Positions 27,816 through 38,635 of a stretch of DNA of 64,000 nt are shown here, in pieces. This DNA is from Limnephilus marmoratus (taxonomy: Eukaryota > Arthropoda > Insecta > Trichoptera > Limnephilidae): positions 51,559,058 through 51,623,057 of the forward strand of contig OU862919.1 in assembly GCA_917880885.1 (NCBI GenBank). Direction: 5' to 3'. Every line of letters starts with the position of its first letter. Positions within the stretch are counted from its first letter, which is position 1. The notes beneath the pieces are model-generated. The model did no database searches, had not been told where the DNA came from, and was given only the letters and a program-made list of their open reading frames with translations. Position numbers and translations under genes: made by a program.

Positions 27816-30635
27816 TTGAAAATATTCTATCAAAATGTTCGTGGTCTTAGAACTAAACTTCAGGATCTAAAATCAACCCTACCCACTTTGAATCACGATT
27901 CTTACGCCTTCACCGAGACATGGCTAAATAATAATATCAACACTTCAGAACTGGGTTTCTATAATCATACAGTATACAGAAAAGACAGAAATGAAAAAAA
28001 TAAATCCAGAGGAGGTGGAGTGCTAGTATCCATAAACAACAAACTTCATTCAAGAAAACTTAAATGCATCTATACACATCTGGAGCAACTGTTCATCATG
28101 GTATCCACCAAAAAGGAAAAAATTATTATCGGCTGCGTCTACATTCCCCCATCCTCTGACGCTCAACTATACAAAGACCACTACCATGAAGTTGAAACCA
28201 TCCGGAGAAGATTTCCTGGCGCCACTATAATTTTGACAGGAGATTACAATCTGCCTAATATAGCATGGGACGTAGAAAACAACAAAACTTCATGCACGGA
28301 CAACATCCACCACGGTTCTCATGATATAATCGAAATGTCAAATTTTCTTAGTCTCCGACAGTTAAATTGTGTTTTGAATTTCAATTCTCGTCTTCTTGAT
28401 CTAGTATTTTCCAATTCTTTATCAGTAAAAGTATCCGCATCTGTTGAATCTATTCTTCCAGTTGACAAATACCACCCACCTCTAATAATTGAATGTAACA
28501 GTTCAATAACTAAAAAAAATCTATCTGCATCAACTAAATTGAACTTTTTCAAAGCAGACTATAATCAAATCATTAATCTTTTATCTTCAACAGACTGGAA
28601 ATTTTTGGACACTGAAGAAAACATCAATGTAATGGTTGACAAATTTTACTTAGTTCTAAATAATGCTATTGATTTATTTGTACCCGTTTCAAAAATTTAT
28701 ACGAATAATTATCCAAAATGGTTTAGCAACGATCTTATTAAATTAATTAGAGACAAAAAAATCGCTCATAAGGCCTACAAATCATCACATGATCCTATTG
28801 ATTACGCAAAATTTTGTGAACTAAGAATGAGCATCAAAAAAATTTCCAAGTTATGTTACAAAAAGTGTATCGATAACTGCGAAGAATTGGCTCTTGCCAA
28901 CCCTCAAAATATCTATAAATTTTCAAACCTACTAAATAATAATGACTCCGGTGTACCCTCTAATATGTATTTAAATAACAAAATGGCCGATAATCCCCAA
29001 GATATCGTTTATCTGTTTGCTGAATTCTTCAGCAAAGTCTACGATTCTGCAAACAACTCTCCATTATTCAACGCCACAACATCTAATGATAACCAGATCG
29101 ATTTTAATCTATGTATATTCGAAGAAAGTGACATTAGAAATAAATTAAAGTCCCTAGACCCGAAAAAATCGGCTGGTCCTGATAATATTCCTACAATCTT
29201 CTTATCGAAATGCTCATCAGTCTTAAGTTATCCTCTTACTAAACTTTTTAACTTTTCAATAAAAAGCGGCATCTTTCCGAATAAATGGAAAACAAGCTTT
29301 CTGTCTCCAATTTTCAAGAAGGGTGATAAATCCGATATATCCAACTACAGACCTATCTGTATCCAGTCGTCGATCCCGAAAATATTTGAATCTGCTCTGC
29401 TCTCTAAACTCTCTCCTGAGATTAACAAAGTAATTTCACATCAACAACACGGTTTCATGTCAAAAAGGTCAACTCTTACAAATTTGATGATCTATCAGGA
29501 ATACTTATTTAATAATATGCACAATCGTATTCAAACAGACGTAGTATACACTGACTTTAGCAAAGCTTTTGACAAAGTCTCACACAAAATACTTATACAA
29601 AAATTAAAATCCCTTGGAATAACGGGGCATATTTTGAGATGGTTTGAAAGTTATTTATACAATAGAAAAATTTCAGTCAAACTCAACTCGCACTTTTCAC
29701 ATCAATTCGAAATCTTCACCGGAGTTCCCCAGGGGTCACATCTAGGACCAGTATTGTTTTCCTTGTTCATCAACGACATAACTACAATCTTTGATGGAGT
29801 TATGGTACTTTTATTTGCGGACGATCTTAAAATTTACAAAGCAATTACTAATCTCAATGACTGTTGCGTTTTACAAACAAATCTTGTGAGGCTACAAGAG
29901 TGGTGCATCCATAATGAACTGTTCCTCAATATTGAAAAATGTCAAGCAATAACTTTTGCCCGAATTAAAAACCCTATTACATATGAATACAGCATCAACA
30001 ATATCTTTCTAAAAAGAGTTAAACAAATTAAGGACCTAGGTATTATTTTTGACAGTCAATTATCTTTTGTTCCTCATATAAACGAAATATCTAACAAGGC
30101 CATGAAAAGCTTGGGGTTTATATTGAGGACGGTAAAAGATTTTAAAATAATTAATTCTTTTAAATTGTTGTTCACTGGGTTGGTGAGAAGCCATTTAGAG
30201 TACAATTCAACAGTCTGGGCTCCTTTTTATAAGATTCACCAACAAAAAATTGAGAGAGTGCAACATAAGTTTCTGAGATTTATAAACTATAAATTAGGAA
30301 TTCCAATCGAAGAACTTAACTACACATTTTTAATGGACTTACTAAAATTAAATGAATTAACTTCAAGACGAACAATGAGTGATTTAATCTGTCTTTTCAA
30401 TATTTCAAATGGCCGACTGGACGCCCTTGATTTAACCAAACTAATCCAACTGCGAGTACCTACCCGTAATACAAGACTGAATGCGCCTTATTTTGTTAAC
30501 GCGCCTACTAATAATTACTTCGAAAACTCGCCTATCGAAAGGCTTCATCGACTAGGAAATAAATACAACGCAATAGATGTTTATCGTCATCTGTCAGTGA
30601 CCAAATTTAAATTCAGTATATTGGAATATTTATAA
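27816..30635 (+). CDS. LINE ORF2: endonuclease and reverse transcriptase
   Basis: 939 codons. Endonuclease domain, about residues 1-230: FYQNVRGLRTK, TETW (33-36), GDYNLPNIAWD (142-152) and DKYHPPL (His 220), the Asn, Glu, Asp/Asn and His pattern of AP-type endonucleases. Reverse transcriptase about 440-720: SAGPDNIPTIF, FKKGDKSDISNYRPI, VYTDFSKAFDKVSH (Asp 580), GVPQGSHLGPVLF and FADD (667-670). A C-terminal domain follows. No stop or frameshift. The frame opens before the TTG at 27816 and has no early ATG, so it may be translated by reinitiation after ORF1. It nicks target DNA and copies the RNA there. Confidence 0.93.
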   Translation: MKIFYQNVRGLRTKLQDLKSTLPTLNHDSYAFTETWLNNNINTSELGFYNHTVYRKDRNEKNKSRGGGVLVSINNKLHSRKLKCIYTHLEQLFIMVSTKKEKIIIGCVYIPPSSDAQLYKDHYHEVETIRRRFPGATIILTGDYNLPNIAWDVENNKTSCTDNIHHGSHDIIEMSNFLSLRQLNCVLNFNSRLLDLVFSNSLSVKVSASVESILPVDKYHPPLIIECNSSITKKNLSASTKLNFFKADYNQIINLLSSTDWKFLDTEENINVMVDKFYLVLNNAIDLFVPVSKIYTNNYPKWFSNDLIKLIRDKKIAHKAYKSSHDPIDYAKFCELRMSIKKISKLCYKKCIDNCEELALANPQNIYKFSNLLNNNDSGVPSNMYLNNKMADNPQDIVYLFAEFFSKVYDSANNSPLFNATTSNDNQIDFNLCIFEESDIRNKLKSLDPKKSAGPDNIPTIFLSKCSSVLSYPLTKLFNFSIKSGIFPNKWKTSFLSPIFKKGDKSDISNYRPICIQSSIPKIFESALLSKLSPEINKVISHQQHGFMSKRSTLTNLMIYQEYLFNNMHNRIQTDVVYTDFSKAFDKVSHKILIQKLKSLGITGHILRWFESYLYNRKISVKLNSHFSHQFEIFTGVPQGSHLGPVLFSLFINDITTIFDGVMVLLFADDLKIYKAITNLNDCCVLQTNLVRLQEWCIHNELFLNIEKCQAITFARIKNPITYEYSINNIFLKRVKQIKDLGIIFDSQLSFVPHINEISNKAMKSLGFILRTVKDFKIINSFKLLFTGLVRSHLEYNSTVWAPFYKIHQQKIERVQHKFLRFINYKLGIPIEELNYTFLMDLLKLNELTSRRTMSDLICLFNISNGRLDALDLTKLIQLRVPTRNTRLNAPYFVNAPTNNYFENSPIERLHRLGNKYNAIDVYRHLSVTKFKFSILEYL

Positions 30636-31364
30636 CTATAAATCCCCATCTTGAAATTTTGTGTGCACAGTTTATTGTAAACCCACATAGTTAAGTTCCG
30701 TTAAAAACAACTACAATATAAGGCGTAATAAAGGTTAGTAATTTATAATTTATAAACAAACCTTATAAAAACTGTTCTTGTTTATCGTTGTAATAGGTAA
30801 TGATAACAAAATTACTTTAACGACTTATACTTTGATTAACATTTTAATTTGATTGTAATTAGATACTCTGTTATATTATATTATCGAACTCATAGTTTAC
30901 TGAAGTATCTGACATTATTTTTTTATTATTATTTTTTTAAAACCTGAAATGTTCCATGGTATCAGTATAAAGGGGATTGGTATACTTATGGTATAAAGTA
31001 TTTCGTCTTCGGAAATTGAATTCTTTAAGCAGAAATTCTGACGATAAAGTAATTGGTCAAAATGGAATCGCTTTGTATAATAATTTTGGTGCGGTGCAAG
31101 TCGGTAGTATGTATTTTTGTTTAAAATCAACTTCGCTATGTATTCAACACATAAATTGCACACATATATTAAAAACACACCATTATTATTATTTTTTATA
31201 TACGTATATACATATAAAACTGTTTTTTTTTCTCTTTTTTGTATAATGCTATACTTTTTACTTACCAACTTTATTTCTATGTACCATCCGTAAAAACTCT
31301 TAATGTTTTCTTTGTATTTTAAAAACACCTGTATGCACTAAAACATAAAAATGTAAATGTATGT

Positions 31365-31427
31365 AAAAGCCCATAAGGGCGTTAATGATTAATAAATAAA
31401 ATAAAATAAAATAAAATAAAATAAAAG
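31365..31427 (+). repeat. LINE 3' hairpin and TAAAA tail
   Basis: AAAAGCCC...GGGCG stem followed by TAA and a run of TAAAA repeats; equivalents follow the LINE at 18775 and the fragment at 36480. Probably the structure that the element's own RT recognises; that role is inference from its conservation. Confidence 0.75.
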
Positions 31428-32590
31428 ATTTTGATTTTAATATTTGTTTTTTGCATTCAAAACAAAACGGTATTCCGTATTTGGTTACTTTCCAATATGT
31501 ATCTTATTTACTTATTTTGCGGGCGGGGTTAGTACATGTTCGGGAATGATTTGAGGTTTTGTGTGTGTGTGAATCCGAATATATAATTATATTTATAGAG
31601 CATCGTGAGAGCTCATTGATCAAGTTACAAGTAACGTTTTTTTTTGACAGGAAGTCAAAAAATATGTCGAGAGTTGTGTTGGGGCAACACGGGACTGGCG
31701 TCTCTAACAGTTTAGCTATTATTGCCATCTAATTATATTCCATCGTTTTTATCAACTTTACTTCCATGTTTGTATTACGTAGGTATTGAAGAACTGATAT
31801 TATTATCTACAATAATTTCCCATATTTTTGGTGAGATGTATAATTCTACCCGAATATTTTTACAGCCAGGTAGTGTCTTGGCCTTGATCTTACTTCATTT
31901 ATGAGTGATCTTCATAATTTAAAAAAAATATTCTTTTCCAAACTTTGCCATTTTTAAATAAATGAAAACAACTAACTTTGTAAAAAACACCACTATATAA
32001 CCAATATTTTCAGCATGTTTCGAAAACGAAGATTGCTTCTACAGGACCAAATTAATATTAAAGAAAATAATAAATTGTATTTAAAGGTTATTGTTGAATT
32101 TAAGGGATCTTTGAAATTACTTCCCAGTAAATAATATAATTCTTTGTTCCTTTCATAATTCTATATTTAACAGGTTTGTCTGAATCAGTAGAATCCTTAA
32201 AACCCTCCTTAAAATCCTAAATAGGATTATTTCAGTCCTCTATCTTCACGGGTATTTTTATGGTGCATATTATTACAATTACGAGTATATTTTCTCAGAC
32301 CGTAGTCGGTGTAGATAAAACCCAAGAGTAAACAAGCAGCCATATCGACTACCAGTTGCTCGGGGCGAGAGCTGCCGTCTACAAAAAAATGATCATTTCA
32401 ATTTTACGGCAACTCACATGCTTACATTCACACATACACCCACACATCCGTAAATACTATTAAATAAATTCCTAGTATTCTTAGAAAAGATGTGTTTTCT
32501 TATTGGTGATGGTCTTAAATGCATATAATACTGAGGAAGAACTGATTTCAATTACAGTGATTTATTTTTGGGTTCCTATGTTACGCTATA
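31428..32590. other. No gene recognised
   Basis: AT-rich; the short GC patch at about 31500-31720 has no supported coding frame. Confidence 0.5.
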
Positions 32591-32595
32591 TCTTT

Positions 32596-33165
32596 CTTTA
32601 GCTAACACCGTTACAGCGTATTAAACGTTGGATAAAGAAGGGTTTAGCGCAACACGGCATAATACATAATACTCAAAAATAAATAACGATAATACCTAAT
32701 TAAATGAAGACAATATAAGCGAAACTCAATCGAAAATCTGGAAACAGAAAAATGAGAAAAAGATATTGACACCTCTGGGACTCCAACCCAGGACCTCTTG
32801 CTTTCCGGGCAAACGCGCTAACCACTGTACGGTTTGTCCGGAAAGCAAGAGGTCCTTGGAGGTCTACGAGAGTTTCGCTTATATTGTCTTCATTTAATTA
32901 AATATTACAATTTGAGGTTTTACTCATAAATCATAAAGTTAAAATAAAAATAACAACGATAATATCTGCAAAAATCACAAATCTTTTCTTATTTTGATTG
33001 TATTTGAAAAAAATACTTAATGATTTGTTAATGCGTTTTTTCTATATAATAAAAAATAAACTTTGAAACTTTCGTTGTTTTGCAAGTAAAACAGCTTTTC
33101 TATTTTCGTTATTTGTTTTTGGGGTGTTATGCCGTGTTGCGCTACCTCCTTCTCTACCTTTTCTA
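32596..33165. mobile_element. Relic of a hammerhead-type fold-back element (family C), interrupted
   Basis: The left piece (32596-32665) holds AAACGTTGGATAAAGAAGG and AGCGCAACACGGCATAA; the right end (about 33110-33160) is the inverted terminus TTATTTGTTTTTGGGGTGTT with GCCGTGTTGCGCTACCTCC. These are the ends of the complete elements at 53318 and 60827. The ribozyme core is lost; only the stem III/stem I remnant AAACGTTGG is left. A tRNA-like element (32698-32955) was inserted later. Confidence 0.6.
32698..32955 (-). mobile_element. Solo tRNA-like retroelement with 12-bp target duplication
   Basis: A fold-back with arms AATTAAATGAAGACAATATA and its inverse. The minus strand holds tRNA-like sequence (GTGGTTAGCGCG, GCAAGAGGTCC), and an A-rich tail follows on the plus strand. 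ACGATAATACCT (32686-32697) and ACGATAATATCT (32956-32967) flank it, a 12-bp duplication with one mismatch. Same family as the tandem block at 16158. Target-primed insertion is likely. Confidence 0.75.
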
Positions 33166-33399
33166 TTGTTTACTTAAGTTCCGGTTTAGGAACAAGAATC
33201 AAAACTATTTATTTTCTTGTTGACGCTTTCGTTAGGATTTCTATATCGTTTTTTTCTTCTTTTTAATATTTGCCAATAAAAAATAAAAATAAATTTGTGT
33301 GTTTCTAAATTCGTTAAATAAACTCTTTCCAGAGACAAATCGATTTTAAAACTCTTTAATTTATTTGGAAAGTACGCAAGTGCACGAATACGACAGCGG

Positions 33400-34040
33400 T
33401 ATCTAACTTTCTTCCAAAACGATTAAATAATCAGTTAAATTTTATTTTTATTAAGTAGGTTTATTGAGTAGGTAGGTAGGTTATTTTTATTAAGTAGGTA
33501 GGTTATTAATTTTTATTAAGTATCTGTAGGTATTTGTTTTTAACTCATCTAAGGAAATCATTTGTAAAAGTGTCGAGATTACATGAAAACCATAAGTATT
33601 TCATTTAATTAAATATTGTAATTTGAGATTTTACTCATAAAGTAAAAAAAATAAAAATAAGTATAAATATTTCAATTTGCGGAGAGATGACTTATAGTTG
33701 TGAGTGAGGCAAGGAGTGTACAGAGAGTGTTGTTTGGCGGTCCGACCTCTCTGCCTAGCGGAAACTAACTTTCTTCCAAAACAAAGAAGTAATGAGGAAA
33801 AATATTATTTTTATAAAGTAGGTACCTATCTGTATTTGTTCATAACTCAGGCAATAAAATCGTTTTGTAAAAGTGTCGAGATTACGTGAAAACCATAAAT
33901 ATTTCAATTTGTACAGAGATAACTTATGAATGTGAGTGAGGCAAAGAGTGTGTGCCAATGCCGAGTTGTTTGGCGGTCCGTCCTTTCTGCCTACGCCTAC
34001 GGGGAAACGGCGTGATGATTAGTTAGTTATATTGGAGAAC
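33400..34040 (+). repeat. Imperfect tandem duplication ending in LINE 3' sequence
   Basis: Two diverged units share AACTTTCTTCCAAAAC, AAGTGTCGAGATTAC-TGAAAACCATAA and a tail GTGAGTGAGGCAA-GAGTGT plus TTGTTTGGCGGTCCG (units about 33410-33760 and 33765-34030). The tail, ending GGGGAAACGGCGTGATG, is the 3' end of the LINE seen inverted at 37320 and 41535. TAGGTAGGTAGG simple sequence lies at about 33460-33500. Confidence 0.6.
33601..33655 (+). mobile_element. Tail-only insertion of the tRNA-like element
   Basis: About 55-60 bp equal to the 3' tail of the elements at 16158 and 32698 (ATTTAATTAAATATTGTAAT, ACTCATAAAGT, A-rich end). It sits between two copies of ATAAGTAT (33592-33599 and about 33656-33664), absent from the sister unit at 33900. 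A 5'-truncated insertion is the signature of target-primed reverse transcription. Confidence 0.6.
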
Positions 34041-34680
34041 TAACAGTTCGACGTCCAATTTACAAAACTAAATATTTACCAAACGTACTCATTATTGGTT
34101 AACCAATAACACCATCGCTCCACAATAAACCCACGAGGTGTTATACAAATAATGATACACCCTATAAATAGACGAAACGCCAAGTGAGAGGTTCCGGCCG
34201 GGCCGACTTTAAATTTTCATTGCACCCTGACAAGATGAAATAGCGGGCGGTTAACGGAGAGTGATAGCGCTGTCCAGATATACGGCCTCCACCACCCTGC
34301 GGACCTACCCCAGCAGCCTTACCGAACCAGTGACCAGAGGCGGCAGCGGTCCGAGGGGTCCACAACTGAGAGGTCAATTGAAATAACGCAAATATAGCTA
34401 AAAAAAAATAATAGAACTCGTCCTCATTTCTTTCAAAATATCAAACAATTCGCATCACTCAATACTTTAATTCAAGTATCTATAACATTCAAAGTGACTA
34501 TTATAGAAACAACTAAATAAGTGGTGTTTAATGCAATTTAAATCAATTTATTCATTTTCAAAACACTAGAAAATCAAAATTTCAAAGAGAGTACGTATGT
34601 ATATATATAATATTTTAGATAAATTAACACCAACAAAGCTAGCCGTTTAAATTTTGCTTCATTTATGTTAAATTAGCAGA
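34041..34680. other. GC-rich patch of unknown origin and AT-rich spacer
   Basis: 34180-34370 is GC-rich with a minus-strand frame (34162-34377) holding GGGG and SPLTARYFILSG, but there is no splice context or family match. The rest is AT-rich without recognisable content. Confidence 0.35.
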
Positions 34681-34689
34681 CCCGGCCAC

Positions 34690-34960
34690 ACATTGCTGTG
34701 GCTAACGAAACCTTTATAACCAATGCCATCTGTTAAATCAAATCCACACCATTCTGGCCGCTGCCGCTTGGCCATAAAAATTATGTATTTCAACCAATTT
34801 ACACAAAACCCTGACAAATTATACACCTAAAAACCTTCCTCGTGAATCACTCTATCTATTGGTGAAAACCGCATGAAAATCCGTTGCATAGTTTAAAAGA
34901 TCCAAGCGCACATACAGAGTGAGCGACTTCATTTTATACTTAGTAATAAAATAAAGATAA
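34690..34960 (+). repeat. RTE-type LINE 3' untranslated region fragment
   Basis: The block AAACCTTCCTCGTGAATCAC, CTATTGGTGAAAACCGCATG and AAAATCCGTTGCATAGTTTA is very widespread in arthropod genomes as the 3' UTR of RTE-type LINEs (family knowledge). It ends in short ATAAAGATAAAGATATA repeats. Confidence 0.65.
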
Positions 34961-34963
34961 AGA

Positions 34964-35215
34964 TATATCGATATTCAAAGTGATTCTATTTAACAACAAG
35001 ACAGCTCTCCCGATTTGCATGACCATTGGGAAGTTAGTTCTGCAGGCCGGGAGATAAAACAGTCTATGCTGTCGGTGACGCAGATAACCATCGGGGACAT
35101 AGAAACTAATGCTCTCTATGACAGTCGAGATTTCGAACCACCCACTAATCAGTCTGAAGAAATGTGTTATAGTGAGCACATCCCTTCTGACCCGTTAAAT
35201 TAAGATTAGATAAGC
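34964..35215 (-). pseudogene. LINE L-C C-terminal fragment, copy 1
   Basis: Minus-strand frame with THFFRLISGWFEISTVIESISFYVPDGYLRHRQHRLFYLP, the last part of a LINE ORF2 of the family seen at 54440-55240 (compare KHFLS...NLYVPNTYSRGR). It is a head-to-tail repeat of the neighbour at 35281, about 80% similar by eye. Confidence 0.7.
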
Positions 35216-35280
35216 AGATTTAAGAAATTTATACATTAATAAAGCATAATCAGACTAATTACGCTTCACTGATGAAACAT

Positions 35281-35830
35281 ATCGATATTCGAAAAGATTC
35301 TAGTTAACAACAAGACAGCTCTCCCGACTGGAACGACCACTGGCAAGTTAGTTCTGCAAGCCGGGAGATAAAACAGTGACGGAGATAACCATCGGGACTT
35401 TAGAAACTTATGCTTTCCATGATAGTCGAGGTTTCGAACCATCCACGAATCAGTCTGAAGAAATGTGTTTCAATGAGCACATCCCTTCTGACCCGTAGAT
35501 GATTCACACCGAGCATGCCCAAGAGAAAGTCGGTAAAGTAGGGCCACGGGAAGTAACCATACTCCCTCAGGTAAAGTCTCCGAAATTTCTTCTTAAACTT
35601 CTGCAACGTGAGGGAATACTTCACTTGGAGTGGGTTCAAAACCGCCGATCCACTCTCAAATCCACTTCTAACCAAAGAATTGTATAGTACCGTGAAAACT
35701 CGGAGGTCTTTGAAATCTTTGGATCTTACCATAAGATAACGAAGAACGCAAGAAATGTAATGTAGGCGTGTTACGTGATACAAAAGTCTGACCATTCTTT
35801 GCATAAATTTCTAATACAAAACTTCGTTTC
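35281..35830 (-). pseudogene. LINE L-C C-terminal fragment, copy 2
   Basis: Encodes YNSLVRSGFESGSAVLNPLQ, then KFKKKFRRLYLREYGYFPWP and LLGMLGVNHLRVRRD, matching the post-RT region of L-C (at 54440: LVCSILEYSSIIWAPSEQ and GMLDFNTLEDRR). Both ends are decayed. Overlap with copy 1 means two independently truncated inserts, or a local duplication. Confidence 0.75.
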
Positions 35831-36480
35831 ATAATTATGGAATTTTCATTTGGTTTAAACGTAATGGGTATTATAAACAATGTCAGGCAGTATAAGAGTG
35901 ACAGAGTGCATGCTGAATGGGCTAAAATCATAGGTCCTGACTTTTTATCTAAATATATTTGTTATCTTAATATTTTGGGTAGTCAATGTTCAAATGGCCT
36001 TAAGAGCCGGCCGCCACTGCCCATTGACCAGCACCAACCACCCTTAGTCCCAAGTCCCTAGTCCCGCTACTAACAACTACCCCTCCCACCCCCGGCTATA
36101 GCCAGTAGCTAGTAGTCAGCCTTTCTGCTTTGCATATTTATTATGCATCACTTAGGGACGCCACAATGGCAGCGTTCAAACTTTACTTAGACTGGCTCAT
36201 AAGTGAGGTGAGATTTTGTACAATTAGTCACCTTCCCCGCTTATTTCACCTCATTATTGATGACTTTTGATAAAAAAAAATTGAATGCTGTGATCTGTGT
36301 CATATTCGATATTAATTTTGATTCGTCAAATAAACACATAATATGTAAAACAAAGATGACAACAAACCAAATAATTAATAAGTTTCTTTCTGTAAGCCAT
36401 AAAAATAAAATTACACGCAAAAATTGTCAGATGGAAGGATTTTCATTGACTTGGTATTTCTACATATAAGTGATAATTTT
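35831..36480. other. No gene recognised
   Basis: A mixed region; 36000-36120 is C-rich. No supported coding frame. Confidence 0.45.
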
Positions 36481-36830
36481 AAATAATGTATTTGAGGTTC
36501 CGGTATTGCTTGAATTGATAAGTTTCCGTATTCCACTACGTAATATTAGAAGTCAGAATTTATTTAAATGCAGAAATTCTGGGACTAACTACCAAAGATA
36601 GTAAGTACCAGAAGAATCTCTTTGCCCAGAATATTAACGGAGGAAAATAATTTTACATACTCAGTGGACATCTTCAAATTATCTTTAAACAAATACTTAT
36701 TAAATATTGTTACTGAGGCAGTTCGGTTATTTACCATAAATACTGGATAATTTTTATTATTCATACGTAAAAGCCCCTAAAAAGGGCGTAAATAAATAAA
36801 TAATAAACAAATAAATACAAATACCAGTCT
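36481..36830 (+). pseudogene. LINE L-A1 3' fragment
   Basis: Runs parallel to the end of the LINE at 18850-21186: ATTGATAAGTTTCCGTATTC, TTCTGGGACTAACTA, CTCAGTGGACATCTTCAA and GAGGCAGTTCGG. Then come the hairpin AAAAGCCCCTAAAAAGGGCG and a TAAA-rich tail. Frames are broken. Confidence 0.8.
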
Positions 36831-37319
36831 TTTCATACAGCAATGCATGCACAAGATCCCACTCACACAATGACTTCATAAGTTCACGAAATTGTGTCCG
36901 GATTCCTTTCCAAATTACGTTCCACTTCTCCTAATGATAAAATATAGTCATAATTCATTTTTAATTGGTGCTTCTAATAATTCTACCTGCATGATTGTTA
37001 TGTTGGTTTAAATGAAGGCATCAAGAACTACGAGAGAATAATTTATTTAATTTTTATGTAAGATCGCGCGTATATCATTATTTGAGAAAACCTCCTGGCA
37101 CGTGGAACAAATTATAACTTGTACGACTTTAAAACAATAAAACATTAAGAAATAGATCCATTACAAAGTGAGTCATCAGTAGGTGGGCCGTTTCTACATC
37201 TTATATTATGTCACCTCAGTTGGACACGGTTCTAACTGACATTTTTTTTTAAAATGACCCTTGAATTCAAATTAATTTCGTTTGCTTATTTTTATAACCA
37301 TAATAATTTTCAGAGCTAA
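36831..37319. other. No gene recognised
   Basis: AT-rich spacer with no repeat match. Confidence 0.5.
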
Positions 37320-37990
37320 AACTAACTAACTAACTAACCATCACGCCGTTTCCCCGCAGGGGTAGGCAGATAGGACGGACTGCCAAACAACTCGGTCTTG
37401 GCATATACTCCTTACCTGGTTCACATTCATACATCGTCTCATACATGCTCTTCTATTATTCTGACTCTTGATGCCTGACTCAAGTATCTGATTCACTTGA
37501 CCGTGCCATGTCTTTCTCGGGCGTCCTCGCCCGCGTCAGATATTCTCCATATGCCCCTTTCTTCGTCTATTCATCTACATGCCCAAACCATCGGAACGTT
37601 CCTTCCTTAATCTTACTCATTACGCTTACATCAACCTTGCATTCTTTACTGAAATCCACGTTTCTCACACGATCGTACATGGTCTACATCTACATCATTC
37701 AGTCTACTTTCATCTTTCCTCTGCCGGTTCCATGACTCACTTCATCAGGGTAGATACCAGTACTCCATTATGGATGGCTAGCTTCGCTTCTTTGGACAGT
37801 TTTTTGTTGGTGCCAACGGCGTTCAGTCCTCCATTAATAGAGTTACCTGCATTCATCCTTCTTTAAATATCTCTATCAGCCTTCCCATCTCTCGTACACA
37901 TACTTCCTAAATAAATAATCATCCACCTGCTTCAAATATTCATCATTCACAACTATGTTGCAAATTGTTTTTGTACTCTCTCTTTCAGGG
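37320..37990 (-). pseudogene. RTE-like LINE C-terminal fragment
   Basis: The minus strand, with breaks, encodes INGGLNAVGTNKKLSKEAKL, then AIHNGVLVS, and further on GTFRWFGHVDE. This LSKEAKLAIHNGVL ... RWFGHV order is the C-terminal signature of a very common LINE group in insects (RTE-like by that similarity). The 3' UTR includes GCCAAACAACTCGG-like sequence and GGGGAAACGGCGTGATGG at the 37330 end. Frames on the plus strand at 37508-37866 are by-products. Confidence 0.7.
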
Positions 37991-38359
37991 CTTTCAGAGC
38001 TATCTGTGTTGTATTTCTGTAAATATTTGACAAAGTTCTAACATCAAGTTTTTAAACCTTCCATTTATTAACAAGGTTTCTAACATCACTTTGAACCTTG
38101 TGCAATTACCATTTTGTTTGTATCTGACAGTTGATCATTTTTACTAGGCGTAGAGTTCGTCACTTTAGTTGGATAGGGTTCTAAATTCGCCTTGACATGT
38201 TCTGAGGTGTCAAGGTTTGCAAAGGCAAATTCTCATAATCTATCTAACAATTTCTAATTTCAGGTTCAGTCCTGTGTAAAGTGTTTAAGATTAACGCATT
38301 TTAAAGTAAAATATTTTAATTAGAACGTGGCTCTATCTTAGAATGGCATTTGGAAATGT
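37991..38359. other. No gene recognised
   Basis: AT-rich spacer. Confidence 0.5.
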
Positions 38360-38635
38360 AGTTAATAGTACAATTGAAAATGTTCTCTAAAATAACCTGG
38401 ATAGAAGCTCATACTTGAGATCTCCCTAAAGAAACCACTCATTCACCCTGAATGCAATTATTAATGTTCTCCAAAATGACCTTGAAAAAAAGCATATCTT
38501 TGCGATTCTTTCAAGGACACAAAGAAACCATCCCTTCGTTCAGAATACAATTATTAATGTTCTCAAAAGTTGTCATGACGGAAGCTCATTTCTGTGATCT
38601 CTTGAACGAAACCATTCCTTTGTTAAGAATATGAT
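38360..38635 (+). repeat. Three-unit imperfect tandem repeat, about 90 bp per unit
   Basis: Each unit holds AATGTTCTC, a CCTTGA/CATGA block, an AAGC block, a CGAT/GATCTC block, GAAACCA and TTCA-GAATGCAATTATTAATG-like sequence. Units start near 38378, 38463 and 38556. No coding function is inferred, although frames at 38452-38634 arise from it. Confidence 0.6.

Larger units (their letters stand above)
27301..31427 (+). mobile_element. Apparently intact two-ORF LINE (family L-A2)
   Basis: ORF1 (27328-27807) and ORF2 (27816-30635) are both open and adjacent. About 740 bp of 3' UTR follow, then a hairpin-capable AAAAGCCCATAAGGGCG (31365-31381) and a tail of TAAAA repeats (to 31427). The 5' boundary is uncertain: ORF1 is short and an in-frame TGA lies at 27301, so the 5' end may be truncated. 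It is the best candidate for a source of reverse transcriptase in the window and is related to, but distinct from, the LINE at 18775. Confidence 0.88.

Noticed and set aside
30915..31328. 137-codon minus-strand frame
   Set aside because: It lies in the 3' UTR of the LINE at 27301-31427 on the opposite strand; composition is AT-driven.
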